Positions 43,929-55,081 of a DNA stretch of 64,000 nt are shown piece after piece. The translations under genes were made by a program, and so were the position numbers. The first letter of the stretch is position 1, and the number at the start of each line of letters is the position of its first letter. Under the pieces are notes generated by a model, which worked only from the letters and a program-made list of their open reading frames with translations, was not told where the DNA came from and did no database searches. Source of the stretch: Pachyseris speciosa (taxonomy: Eukaryota; Cnidaria; Anthozoa; Scleractinia; Pachyseridae); assembly GCA_016490735.1 (NCBI GenBank), contig JAEMWC010000248.1, positions 138,501 to 202,500 of the forward strand, in the 5' to 3' direction.

Positions 43929-44049
43929 GAACTTATATATAAACGCCTGTCACCTACAAACGAATCGCGTGCTTGCGAGAGGTTTACTGAGACGTTGTGG
44001 TTATCGCGTGGTGAACGACCCTCGTGACTCCCCAGGAGCAATCTGATTG
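43929..44049. other. Short unassigned stretch
   Basis: Nothing recognised between the retroelement and the helicase fragment. Confidence 0.35.
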
Positions 44050-44250
44050 GTTTGCTACCCTCGATACCTTTCGCACGTCGTCCACCAATCACAGAAGACT
44101 TTACGAGAGCTGCTACAGACAGCGCTCATGGAAGATCAGGTCCAGTATTTGAATGATCTGGGATTGAAAACGATCGCGCTAACCAAAGATTGGGAGGACG
44201 ATATCATCGAACGAGTCATGACTGGTGAATATTCACAAGTGTATGGGTAA
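44050..44250 (+). pseudogene. RecQ-like helicase fragment
   Basis: Reads LLQTALMEDQVQYLNDLGLK, then RVMTGEYSQVYG and a stop. This matches the region between helicase motif Ia (L..LM.DQ) and the SPE box of transposon-type RecQ proteins. It has no Walker A or DEAH part. It is on the same strand as the 37.9-kb fragment and may come from the same or a related element. Confidence 0.75.
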
Positions 44251-44720
44251 TGAAACAGTAATGAAGGGAAGTGCAGATTGTTCAAATTTACGCTTTTTGA
44301 TAGCGGTTCCTGCGGCTGGAAAACAAGGCCAACTTTCTCCAAACTCGCTACGTAATTATTTCTAATTAATTTGTCTTCCAACAAATTTAAGCTGATAGTA
44401 AGCTTATGGAAACGAAGAATTTGTGAGAGCGACGTTTACATCAAAGATGGTTTTCTTGCTTTTGACCAAAAATCGCTCGTAATCCTTTTCATTACGCGGC
44501 CTTTGACCTTTGTCTTTAACGCCGGTGTAAACATACGCACTTCCGCAGAAAATTTTATTTGTTTACATAACTTGCTTGAATTACTGTGCCGTCACATAAC
44601 ACGATTCGTGCCAGATTTTCGCAGACGTTCCCTCCTCCCGTTTTTCCTCGGGGGGTGGGTACGGCTACACGTAGGCTAAACACTTGATTGATTGATTAAA
44701 AACCTTTCTTTGTGTTTGCA
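44251..44720. other. No gene recognised
   Basis: A 102-codon plus frame (44371-44679) without family resemblance. Confidence 0.35.
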
Positions 44721-45044
44721 CCAACGACGAAGCAAACGGTAACGAGAACGTCACAGAGTTTAATGAGCAAAAACAATGGCTTTGCACGCGTGTTTTACAT
44801 TTTGGTACATTTCTTTGCAGTCTTCAGCAAAACAACAACGTGAAATGACCAAGTTTAAGTTTTCTCAAGAACGTGAGCCCTCGACAGCAAATTTTCTTTC
44901 TTTCTTTTTTTTTTTTAACTTTGACGCCGTTCGAAAAATAAATTTAGCCCCTGGTGAATCGCCAGTATTTTCCAAGTTAGACAAATTGGAATGAAATGAC
45001 GTTTTCGTTGCCGTTGCCGTCGTCGTTGCTTAAGCTCCCTAATT
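44721..45044. mobile_element. Inverted-repeat element (uninterrupted family member)
   Basis: The left side has ACGACGAAGCAAACGGTAAC and GAGAACGTCA; the right side has TGACGTTTTCGTTGCCGTTG and GTCGTCGTTGCTTAAGCTCC, roughly inverted. The interior matches the flanks of the SINE-containing elements at 19,800 and 51,690, so this shows their state before the SINE inserted. Confidence 0.6.
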
Positions 45045-45123
45045 TTCTACGACGTTTGCCGATTGCAACCATGAAACCTTTGTTTATATGGCGAAGTTTT
45101 GTTCCAAATCATTGTCTCGTCAT

Positions 45124-45720
45124 TTATCGTGGCATTCGTATGCGTTCGAGAAAAGCTACGAGGGTCCAAGGGTTGCTGACTGCTGATGAGAATGTTTCTT
45201 TTCGCAAAGGTTGGTCTTCTGAATTTGGGTGTTGAGTGTTAGTTGAAGGGGTATCATTTCTCTCCTGGGTAGCGGATGAATCATTGCTTGTTTTAGTTTC
45301 ATTTTGGACAAGGTGGTTCTGTTCTTCTGTGCGTTGTTTCTTTGGTGGTGAAGGATGTTTGGATTCTTTGCGCAATTCTTTCTTTCTTTTGAGAGAACTT
45401 TTTGTTTTGGATGTCTTGACTGACACTCCATCAACAGGGATTTGCACTTTAAAGTGTTTTTGTATCACGGATGCAAATTCTCCAACTCTGTTGTGAAACC
45501 TTTTTTTTCTTGGGGCGCCCAGGTAGTGACAGGGTAATTTCCAGAAGATGATTTGAGTTGTTTCTTGCAGATTGTTTGTTAATCAACGTTTGTATTTGTA
45601 AGGAGTGTCCCTTTTCGTCAATTATTTGAAAGGTTGTGAACTTATTTAGTGACATTTCAAGGGAACTGTTGAGTTCTTTGAGGGCACTTACATCTTCACA
45701 TCGTCATTGTTGTATGTCAA
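45124..45720 (-). pseudogene. Degenerate Lys/Ser-rich transposon-type gene fragment
   Basis: Minus-strand frames 45449-45655 (MSLNKFTTFQIIDEKGHSLQ, then LSLPGRPKKKK) and 45124-45468 (HFKVQIPVDGVSVKTSKTKS, then basic PPKKQRTEE) are in neighbouring frames and probably one decayed gene with a frameshift near 45,460. The basic tail resembles C-termini of MULE-type transposon proteins, but I see no catalytic residues. Confidence 0.35.
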
Positions 45721-45899
45721 TGATGTTACCCCTTTAAGCTTCTCCCTACATGTTACTGCCTCTTGCCTGATTTGACTTTCAGTGCCTTTGACTTTTTGGT
45801 TTGGGACGCCTGCTTTGCCATCTTGCTGATTTCCTGGTACGTCTTGACCTATAGTAATCGTATTCGAACCACTCGTATGATTTAAACTCGTTTAGTATT

Positions 45900-46785
45900 C
45901 GTATCACCACGAAACCTCACGGAGCAGATCACTCGTGAATAGTCGGCAGTGCTTTGGATGGTATTCTGCAGAAAAATCTAACCAATAAATCATGCAAATT
46001 TGTGTCAACAAATAACGTTTTTCTTTTGTATTAACAGCGCGAGAGATGCTCGTTTAAGCTTTACAATATTTCATTGTGCGCCTAGAACATGAAGACTATG
46101 AACTGACTGTTCCATGAAACGACCTCAAGAAACACTAATTGACAAACTAACCTTTTCGCCAATCAGTTAAGTCCTGTACTGCACTTAAACCTCATTACTA
46201 GTCAGAACGGTTCCTAATACCTGGGAAAAACCATAACTACCGGAAGCCGGCGGCCGCGTTTTTGCTGCGTTCTCGGTGGCCTGGGATCCGTTCAAGAATT
46301 GTTGCGCACGATTGGCTTACATCCCTCCTTGTTGACCAATAGGGCAACTTGTCATACTTATCAAGACAAGACAATACAAGTTTATTATATTTTTCCAAAG
46401 AGCACATCGATAAAAGAACTGACACCGCAGGTTGCGAAAGCTAATCGAGGCGGGCCAGAAGAAAGACAACTAAACGAAATCTCGCAGGCTCAATTCAAGA
46501 GAAAAAGAAGCATATTACAGAAGAAGCTGAAGAAAAACTACCGGATACCTTCCTTTTCCTTATAAAGTATGACGGAAAACAATAACATTGACCCCAATCC
46601 AGCGTAGTACAGAGTTAATTTAACTTAAGCTTATGTGAGTTAACATCCAGATCCAGGCTTAACTAAAGTAAGCATTTTACATTTGATTTTACATTTGAAT
46701 ACTCGCGAACCCTCAATAAAATTATTTTTCATCACCCAAAATCAAATGATTCTTCTCACCTTTTATCATATAGTCTTCTTCAAAC
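45900..46785. repeat. Third, partial copy of SLC6/Death gene region (copy B)
   Basis: Matches 36,390-37,130 in order. The right edge (46,760-46,784, minus strand) preserves the last codons of exon 2 (GAAGACTAT) and its donor GTGAGAAG, then homology stops within the exon. An insert at about 46,350-46,560 interrupts it. No other exon of this copy is visible. Confidence 0.88.
46350..46560 (-). repeat. LINE 3'-end remnant inside copy B
   Basis: GCTAATCGAGGCGGGCCAG here matches GCTAATCGAGGCGGACCAG in the LINE 3' tail at about 57,893. It is absent from the corresponding place in copy A (about 36,850), so it inserted after the B duplication. Confidence 0.6.
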
Positions 46786-47246
46786 TGGGTTGAAGTTAGC
46801 TGCCAATTCGCTGCGCGTTTTGGTGGTGTCGCATCTTGCGTATTTCTAACGGCTGAATCAGGCCGTTGGGTTGGTAACGCTTGTTAATTGAACAATGGAT
46901 GATATTTTCGACCTTTGCAATCAATCTAAAAAATAACAACTGGATTTTGAGCAAGTTCCAGCTATGCGCTCTGGCTGGCAGTTTTGAGTTTTCCCGCAAA
47001 GCGTTTCATTAAGTGTGTACCAGAAGTGGTTGCGTCAACGAAGACGAGACTGACGTTTCTGGGAGCATAAAAATGCAAAGACTTCGCATGCATAACAATA
47101 AAACAACTGCAAAGACAGAAAGAGAATTCCAATCAGCTCCAAGCAGCCGATCTGTTGACGATAAAGCGCGATAGATAACAAAGTACAGACGTAATTACAG
47201 TTAATGTGAGGTCCACAAAGCTACGTAACTTCTTTATAAAACTTAC
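46786..47246. other. No gene recognised
   Basis: A 67-codon minus frame at 46796-46999 is unrecognised. Confidence 0.35.
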
Positions 47247-47395
47247 CAGAGCAACTCAGCAAATACTTCTACATCGCTAGACTGATCAGGCTTGTTCTTT
47301 CTCTCGATCGAGTTCTGTAGCCTTCGGGCTTCTTCGTCATCCCCGGAGCCCTGGTGATAAATTTTCGTGTTGGGTAAAGTCGGCAGCCACACCAA
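47247..47395 (-). CDS. Possible isolated exon of unknown gene
   Basis: The minus strand has a pyrimidine-rich acceptor (TTTATTTCTTTCTCAAAGAG), an open frame reading LVWLPTLPNTKIYHQGSGDD, EEARRLQNSIERKNKPDQSS and DVEVFAELLW, and a strong donor (CTG|GTAAGT). Composition and signals look like a real internal exon, ending in phase 2. I do not recognise the family and cannot find partner exons; phase rules out simple joining to copy A exon 2. The acceptor could also be two bases further upstream (47,397). Confidence 0.4.
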
Positions 47396-48480
47396 CTCTT
47401 TGAGAAAGAAATAAAACCGATACAAAAACTCAGCAAGCCAAAGTCAATCAGACTGTACACACTGGTGTGTCATTAGGCAGACAAAGACAACTATGAGGGC
47501 ACACAAAGGCAGCTCGCTTTCTAATCACCTGTTTTGTTAATTTACCGGCAATGGCACGAATGGTGTTTGCTAAAAGGTTTTCATATCTAATTAACAAGAC
47601 AGAAAGCAATTCGTGACTTTGGATCGAACAGTTATCAGCGCTTAACATTTTGCGCCGAAGGATCAATTCCGCCGCGCTCGTAATCAGATCGAAGCCTAAC
47701 TCTTACAACCTTTTAATTTAAGCGCTTAGGAATAGCGTGGTGGAAAATGTTTTCTATAAATTTAGACCGTGAATTTGGCTCCGGGACGGAAAATGTTTAT
47801 AACTTTTGATTTATTAAATTGAACCTATCGAGCCTATACAAATGGTAATCCCGCAACCGACTGACTTAAGCCGGATAACCACCCAACGATTTCAAGCCCT
47901 TGAAAAATTGACTCAGCTGAACTCCAAATTTGCTGAAAATAATCAAGCCTTTGGACTATTTTAATAGAGCTAATTTCAACAGTGAGCGCGCATGACCTGG
48001 AGTCATGAGTATAAAATGAGAAAACTTTGCCGTAGATAAAAGAACTGCATGTGGAGTATATTGAGCTCAAAACTTGGAAAAATAAGCCCTTGAATTCGGC
48101 TAGTGGACAAAAATTTGAAATTTCCAGTAAATTAGTTTGTTTTTCCTTTAACAAAAATAGAATAGTATCATCGCTATTTGTCCTTCTACAGAAGATTTCA
48201 ATAAAGCGTGCTTTGTTAAAAAAGGATGAGTACATTAACAATAGTGAATGATATGTTATCTAACGTTTCTTATAGTTAATTAGCCAATTAAGTAATCAAT
48301 TAATTAGACCGCTCGTATCTTCTAGGGTGATAAGGTGTCATCTCCCGAGAGAAGTGACAGTGAGCATTCCGCAGAGGATTTTACAGTTCTAAACGTTCAC
48401 CGACGAAACCTTTCTCTCACCTGGCACTGCAAGCACGGCGTCTACTTACAGTGACAATGGTGCACCTGCAACTACAAATG
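47396..48480. other. No gene recognised
   Basis: A 135-codon minus frame (47834-48241) lacks any family resemblance. Confidence 0.35.
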
Positions 48481-48489
48481 AGCCCCGCG

Positions 48490-49980
48490 AAAAGCTAAGG
48501 GAGTTTCTGCTGTCATGCAAACTTGAACCACTAGAGAAGCCATGGCTCAGCTAGAGTGACTCGAGTGAGAAAACAAGGCAGCGCCAAAGAGCCACTAAAA
48601 TAGAGTCGGCCGTTTTGTAAACGGTTTCCTCCGAGAATGGTGGCAGTCTGTGGCAAAGTTTGAACTCGTCATCGGCTATAAGTAAGGTGCTCGGTGTCGA
48701 CCAACTACCACATTCAGACCACCTGTATTTGAAGGCTTTAGCAGAGGCCTACCACAATGCTGCCAGCTGGGATACTCGTGCCATTGAAGTCCCTAACGTT
48801 ATTCGTTTGATGATATCACAGGGAGTGGTACAGCAATACAAGCAATACTGCGCTAAGAACAACGTCAAGCCATTGAGTGATACGACTATGCTGTGGGTAC
48901 TCTCTAAAAATAAAAATAATTAACATTTCTATAGCGCAAATTAACATGTACATATGATCAAATGCGCATTACAAACTATGTGAGCAGAAACAAATAATTC
49001 AAATAAACATAACATGGTATGAATCCCAACTGGCCGGAGGTAAACCAGTTGGCTGAGTGCAGTGCATCTGTTAGAAAGCGGTCTTTGTAGGGCTTAGACT
49101 ATTTTGCAGCAGAGGGTACTCGGCATTTGACGACCTAACCCTTCTTATCCGCCGAATTGCTGTACTTGGTGCAGGCAAAGAGTGGCAGGAGAGAGTTACA
49201 GAAGCTTTCAAAGTGGACAAATTGTATCTTAAAGAAGATTACAAGGTACTCAATGATTATTTCAAGTAGTTACGTTGTTTGTAATACGAATTTACCTTTA
49301 TCGAGGGTAAAAAACGGCTTCTTACTCTATGTTGTTGCGTTTGCTGAATAACTTGAATGTTAATTTCAATTAAGGTTATTAGTTTCGAAAGAGACTGTTG
49401 TGCTAGAATTTGCCCTTTGCTTCGAAGAGCTGATGCTTGCAACGTCAGCCTTTCAAAATTTCCATTTTGAAATATCAGTAGTTCAAATATTATAATAGCG
49501 TTCTCGTTAGTCTGTAAGTCCTCACTTGTCGTTCGGTAGTAGCGAATATCACTGTTTCAACTTTTACTTTTAACATGTGAAATTTGCTTTTTCTTTTTCT
49601 CACAGGTTACATTAGCAACTCCTGCAAAGTAGCGGACCACTGTGTAGTATATGCTCTCAGCGATGGTAGCGAAGCACAGTTGCAGCAATCTTGTGATCAC
49701 GACAATACGGACTAATGTGACAGATGCGAAGACTTTCGTGGGATACTTACAGAGATCGAACGTGTTCCGAACGCTACAAAATTGGCATCAGATGATGACA
49801 AAGATGAAGCAGTCTTCATGTTCCAGACAGAAAAAACTGCGATCCAGTCCTGGAAATCTCACATCTTAAGGTCGACTAACCAAGATCAGGCTCGTTTGGA
49901 CGCTTTGGATGAACTTGACGAGAGAACCATCTTGATTGTCAATGACCGTGGGCCATGAAATTCCTACCACGGAGATACAG
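48490..49980 (+). pseudogene. Multi-exon transposon-derived gene, degenerate
   Basis: Plus-strand blocks in order: about 48,490-48,900 (EKLREFLLSC, WLS, GGSLWQSL, then EVPNVIRLMISQGVVQQYKQ); about 49,060-49,247 (DLTLLIRRIAVLGAGKEWQE, then LYLKEDYK) ending at a GTACTC donor; and, after a TTTCTCACAG acceptor at about 49,605, YALSDGSEAQLQQSCDHDNT, CDRCEDF, AIQSWKSHILRSTNQDQARL and, with a frameshift, WAMKFLPRRYRESQADW. I recognise this as a long gene repeated many times in coral genomes and associated with DNA transposons; its biochemical role is not known to me. Stops and frameshifts mark a pseudogene. Confidence 0.65.
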
Positions 49981-49989
49981 AGAGTCTCA

Positions 49990-50597
49990 AGCAGACTGGT
50001 GTATTTGTATATGGTGGATATAAAGCATTCCACCATAGACTACCGCATGAGCTTTCAGACACAATTGCAATCAAGCACGATTCGGGACACAGTCTGCAAG
50101 TAAAAGATTTACTAATGGTTGCACGTTTTGACACGAAACGCGGCAAAAATTCAATCTGTTGCCCGTAGAGGTCCGATATTGTGGAACGCTATCATTCGTA
50201 ATATACAAGACTTTGCGGACAAGAGCTACAAGTGTCTGGAAAAGACACTTCGATCTTGTGACCTTTTTCAAGAACTAACATTCAGGGAGACTTCTGTATC
50301 GACTGCAAATTCTAGAAGTAAAGATTTTAGCTATTTCATACCGATTTTGAGGGTCATTTTAGCATGCGTGCATGCTAACAATTTGAAACAGTTTAAAACA
50401 ATTTGATATTCACTGTTTGATGTAAATAGTTCTTAGTCAGAGTCTTAACAATTAACTAACAATTAATTTTTAGATGAACGATTTTAGTATGTATATAGTT
50501 TGTATAATGTTCATTTTAATTTTTAGATGTTTTTTTTATTTTATTCGCACAACCCCACAAACTGTTAAGCTTTAATTTTTATCGTGCTAAAATAAAG
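49990..50597 (+). pseudogene. LINE ORF2 C-terminal remnant and 3' region
   Basis: About 50,030-50,260 reads MSFQTQLQSST-like sequence, then AAKIQSVARRGPILWNAIIR, the conserved end of CR1/Jockey-type LINE ORF2 (RG..LWN..P). It is followed by AT-rich 3' sequence. Confidence 0.5.
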
Positions 50598-50655
50598 GCT
50601 GTCTGTCTGCCTGTCTCTCTGTCCGTCTGCCTGTCCGTCTGTCTGTCTGTCTGTT
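50598..50655 (+). repeat. GTCT microsatellite
   Basis: Run of GTCTGTCTGCCT-type units, typical of a LINE 3' end. Confidence 0.9.
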
Positions 50656-50987
50656 CGCCAAACGTGGGATTTCATGCAATGGCACATCTCCGTTGTGTAT
50701 CGTCGCATGGGTGGTGTGCTCCAGTGGCAGGGCTTCATTCACATTATTCAGTCGTGCAAAACAGTCGTTGGTATCGTGCAAGATGTACTTAGGACCATCA
50801 CTGAAGTTAGAGAAGGATAATACAACTGTATTTGTGTAAATAGATCCATTGAAACTTGGTTAATTGATTTCTCTGTTTGAATAACTATGCCCATTCCAGT
50901 ATCTTTGTAATATGGGCCAACTATATCCACAGTTATCTCTTGAGTGTGAATATGAATTTTAAATTTTGAGGTGTCCAATAACCCTTT

Positions 50988-51225
50988 TAGGGGGAGGGAG
51001 GGGGGTGGGGGTGACAGGTGCTCAAAATACCCCGCCTCCCGTACCTTTTTCCTCCGAGCTCCGGCACTTTTTTGCGTTGCACCCCTCCCCCCGATAAATT
51101 ACTTCTTTCCCGCCTCCCAGCCTTTTGAGACTCCTGCTTCCAGCTCTCAGTGAGCTCTCCCCTCCCCTCCCCTCCCCTGCAACCCGTACCCCTCCCCCCG
51201 CCTGTTCCCCTCCACCTTTGAGGAG
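50988..51225 (+). repeat. C-rich, strand-skewed tract (copy C)
   Basis: Counterpart of 19,483-19,700, with an added CTCCCCTCCCCTCCCCT run near 51,158. Confidence 0.7.
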
Positions 51226-51399
51226 GTTTACTCAGAAAAAGCGTTTATAGGACTTGATGGGCAAGTGAGCAGCCCCCCTTCCTTCACACAACAGGCGTTC
51301 GAGTTTAAATACAGGTCTCAAACTCAAGTGACAATAATTATCAAGTTGGACGGCGGTTTGGCTGACTCCCGTCAATAGGCTTAAGCCGCTGTTACAAGT

Positions 51400-51670
51400 T
51401 GAAACTTTTAGCTGAAACTTGTGCGCAGCGGCGATGAGAGACCGAGCGAGACCAGTTTCACGAAGTGGTGTTAGACGGTGAAACTCTTGTTTTTATCACC
51501 ATTGCGATCGTTGCAGAAGTAGAAAGCGGTTCTACTTTTCGTGAAACTTGTCTCGCAACGGAAGTTCGAAAAAGTTTCGGGAAACCGACCATGTTACACG
51601 GTGCAACGCCTGCTGAAACTTGTTTCGCAGCGCCGTTGCACACAAGCTTCAGCTAAGTTTCAACGTGTAA
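51400..51670. repeat. AGTTTC/GAAACT-rich insert specific to copy C
   Basis: GTTGAAACTTTTAGCTGAAAC near 51,396 and GTTTCAACGTGTAACGGTGG near 51,657 are roughly inverted, and the interior repeats GAAACTTGT words. Copy A goes directly from GTCAATAGGCTTAA to GAGCAAACCAATCG, so this is a small inverted-repeat insertion after duplication. Confidence 0.55.
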
Positions 51671-51689
51671 CGGTGGCTTTAATGTGCAA

Positions 51690-52375
51690 AAACAATCGCT
51701 CTGCCCGTGCGTTTTCCATTTTGCCGTTCTCTGCGACACAATATGTGAAATGACGAAATTTTGTTTTCTCCAGAGAGCGCATGACGGCAAATGTTTCTTT
51801 CTTTTCCCTTACTTTGACGTCATTCTTAGCCGCCGACCGGTTACTGGCAGTTGATAGAGCACCGGACTACCGTGCGGGAGGTCGCGGGTTCAAACCCCGG
51901 CCGGACCAACACTTAGGGTCTTTAGATAATCGAGGAGAAAGCGCTGCTAATGACATCTACAATCGGTTAGACTTTCTAGTCTTCTTGGATAAGGACGATA
52001 AACCGTAGGTCCCGTCCCACAGTACTTTCACTTAATCCGACACTGTGGAACGTAAAAGAACCACTAGGGACGTAACAAAACTCTGGCTGTGACCACCCCA
52101 GTGTCTGTCCTATTTCGATATTCACATTACGGGGGCACTCATTAGTTACTTCATTAAATTGTAAACTGCACAAGCATTCTGGTAAAGCCCCCCGGCCAGT
52201 GTTGTAACTTATCCCTGAAAAGCCCCGATGGTGAGAGGATAATTAACTACGGCAACGGCATTTAGTTCCTGAACAAATCGCCATTATTTTCCAAGTTAAA
52301 CAAATTGGAATAATCACGAAAGAGTTACAGAAATAAGAAGTTATAATTTGTTTGTTCCCGTCATCGTCGCCATTG
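51690..52375. mobile_element. Inverted-repeat element with nested SINE (copy C)
   Basis: Same arrangement as 19,800-20,525. Confidence 0.65.
51828..52280 (+). repeat. tRNA-derived SINE (copy C)
   Basis: Better preserved than copy A: A-box-like TGGCAGTTGATAGAGCACC and B-box GGGTTCAAACCCC, then the GATAAGGACGATAAACCGTA body. Confidence 0.82.
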
Positions 52376-53989
52376 CTTAAGCTCACTAATCACGTGGCTC
52401 AAACTCTGTCGACGGGAGTCAGCCAAACCCCTGTCTAACTTGATAATCGTCACTTGAGGTTTTCGAAGATTAAACAAAGAGAAACTCACCTTTTGAGGTC
52501 TTTATTTACCAACAAATCACATTAGAATGCAGTTCCTGGTGCTGTGGTCTGTTTTATCACTCATCTCACAGTTGTGTTAAGGCTACTAAACAATGCTTAA
52601 CAAACCTGTCCCTGCAAAGCCCTCCAGTTGTTCACCAAAACCAACAGTCAGGTGGGCTGTACGCTCTCATGCTCTTACGGGGCAAAAACGACAAAGTAAC
52701 TGAGGAGTAAGTAAGATCCCCCCCTCCTTCCCGCAATCGCTCTATCATATAATAACGATATGAGTATTGCTTGTACCAAGTACCTGCATTACATACTCCA
52801 ATAAGATCAAACTTTGTAACTTTCTATAATGTTCTATCATATATTATTTCTGGAAAGCAGTCTCATTCATTTTTTTTCTGCCTTCTTTTAGTCTCTATAT
52901 ATCTACAAAGACATGCAAACCAGCAACATTAATACAAAATAATATGCACGCAGTTTTATAGAGTGTTACACTCTTGAAGCTTATACCCTTCTTGTATGGG
53001 TAATAGCATGGTTTGAAGTGATATTTGGTATAAATACCACGAGCGATATTTAAAAACTGTTATACGTAATTGGGACAATTTTGGAATATGACGAGTGGTA
53101 TTTATGCCAAATGTCACGCACAAATCATTCTATTTTTTGTTTCTAAGGCTACCACCTGAGAAATTTATGTAATGTCATCTTTTTATTTCGTCCAGTTGTT
53201 TCGCTACATAGCAGAGGAAATTGCTTTTGAAATTCTTGCTTTACGTGGAACTGGTCCGAACATTAGCCAAGTTGATGTACTTTGTTTTTCGTTAGTTTTA
53301 TTAAATTTGAAAATCTGGAAACTTTCCGCCACTTTTTCATAACTCGCTCAGAGACGTGATTTCGGTTACCATAGAAACTGTAATATTCACACGTAGGTAT
53401 TTCAATTTAAGCAGAAGTACCTCTTCTCTCAGCCAATCAAATTACAGAAATTCTCAGGTAATAGTATAAAGCTTAAAATACCTTCATGGAAGGCAATTTT
53501 GTGTTCCACTTCAGTTGCGCCTCCAAAGTGAAAAATAGGGCGTACTGTTTGTGTAGTGGAACACGACTCAAACGCCACGAACAAAATAAGCTAGAAAAGA
53601 CTACTATTGTACAAAAGTACTATTAAATGTTCTAAAATACGTATCTACCTAAAATTTTGATCATGGTTTTGCTAGACTGTCTGTGTCATTACTTCGTATT
53701 GGAAAAAATATGTATCAAATATTTCAACTGTCGCTGAGTGAAATTTCCAAGCGGTGAAGAAAACAATTCTCCTGCTTCCTCATCCAAATACCCCAACCGG
53801 TCTACTCCCCAACTTAGACGTTACTGGAGGTGTTACAATTATGACTATGAAACAATTAAAATAGTTGTAACATGCATGAAAGTGTTTTCCATTTAACAAC
53901 GCGTTTAATTTCAACTCAGTGAAGGTTTGTGGATGCCAAAGTTACTTCATAATCCACGAAATTTCCAACCAGCAGACCGAAAAGCTAAA

Positions 53990-54230
53990 TTAATCCGCCA
54001 TAAAGGTCCTATCCCCATCGTAATCCCTCTAAAGTTATTTTTAGATGTCCTCAAGACGGTTTTACCAATTGCGTGGAAGCTGTTAACACTGGTAAAAATG
54101 GGGACATATGACTGGCTATCACTCAACCCTCTTGGGAAAACCGCATCTTGGAGGACACCTAACAATAACTTTAGAGGGATTACGATGCGGATAGTGCCTA
54201 TATGGGGGATTAATTCTCTTATCTTTATCG
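53990..54230. repeat. Foldback element (copy C)
   Basis: Arms share CGTAATCCCTCTAAAGTTAT and its inverse, ending in ATCCGCCATA/TATGGGGGAT. Equivalent of 22,082-22,340. Confidence 0.75.
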
Positions 54231-54622
54231 TCTCTTGCTTAAGCATATTCCAGGCCCGACACACAGTGTATTTGAAGAACTAAGGTGTGTATGTGTAATA
54301 CATTGTTTTTAACTACTAAACTCTTATTCTACGATGAGTAAAGCCAAAGCAGAATTAGTTTAAATCTTTAGTAATGAAAAACAAACCCGTAAACAAACAG
54401 GGTTGCCACTTAACGGGATAAAAAAAGCGGAAACTTTTCCCTTACCAACCACATATTTTCAGACCATTCTACAAAACAGCTTTGCGGTTAAAGCCAGCGA
54501 TGAAATATAAAACAGCAATACTGGGAAGCCACAGTAAATGACAACAAATCCCGTAACCTTGAAAAAAGTTCTTTTTCTCTGACTTTTCCCGATCATAGCA
54601 GCCCTGTTTAAGTTCCACGCGA

Positions 54623-55081
54623 TTATTCCTCATTAACCCAATTCTCCAGAACCTCGGCGACATCCATTCCGTTAAAATCCTCTTCCTTCAACAGCTCAAT
54701 CAGGCGTCCAACAGTTGCATCAGGGCGAGATGACCATGTCACCAAAATGGTATCAGTGGGGTTTGGTAGCTGCCCAACGTAGTTGATCTCATCTCTGTCC
54801 AATCCGGTTTTCTCTGCAAGCATTCGGAAGTCGTCAAATCGAAGAATTCGCCTGACATTCAACATCACACAGACACGGGAGTACACTTGCAGAGGTATGC
54901 ATTTCACCTTCGCAGAAAGCCGACGTTGCTGGGTGCTGGTGTGTGTCCTGCGAGCCACAAACTCCTCGACTCCACTGACGATTGCTTGAAAGGTACCCTT
55001 GACGTCTACGACAAGCACGGCCAACACGACGATGAACAAGGCATACCTCATTTGTGGTGTCAACAGTTGATAGGCTGTATT
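54623..55081 (-). CDS. SLC6/Death gene copy C, exon 6
   Basis: Acceptor CACCGTAG, the same 459-bp length as copy A including the stop. The helix reads MRYALFIVVLAVLVVDV and the Death domain is intact. Confidence 0.9.
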   Translation of the reverse strand, partial: NTAYQLLTPQMRYALFIVVLAVLVVDVKGTFQAIVSGVEEFVARRTHTSTQQRRLSAKVKCIPLQVYSRVCVMLNVRRILRFDDFRMLAEKTGLDRDEINYVGQLPNPTDTILVTWSSRPDATVGRLIELLKEEDFNGMDVAEVLENWVNEE

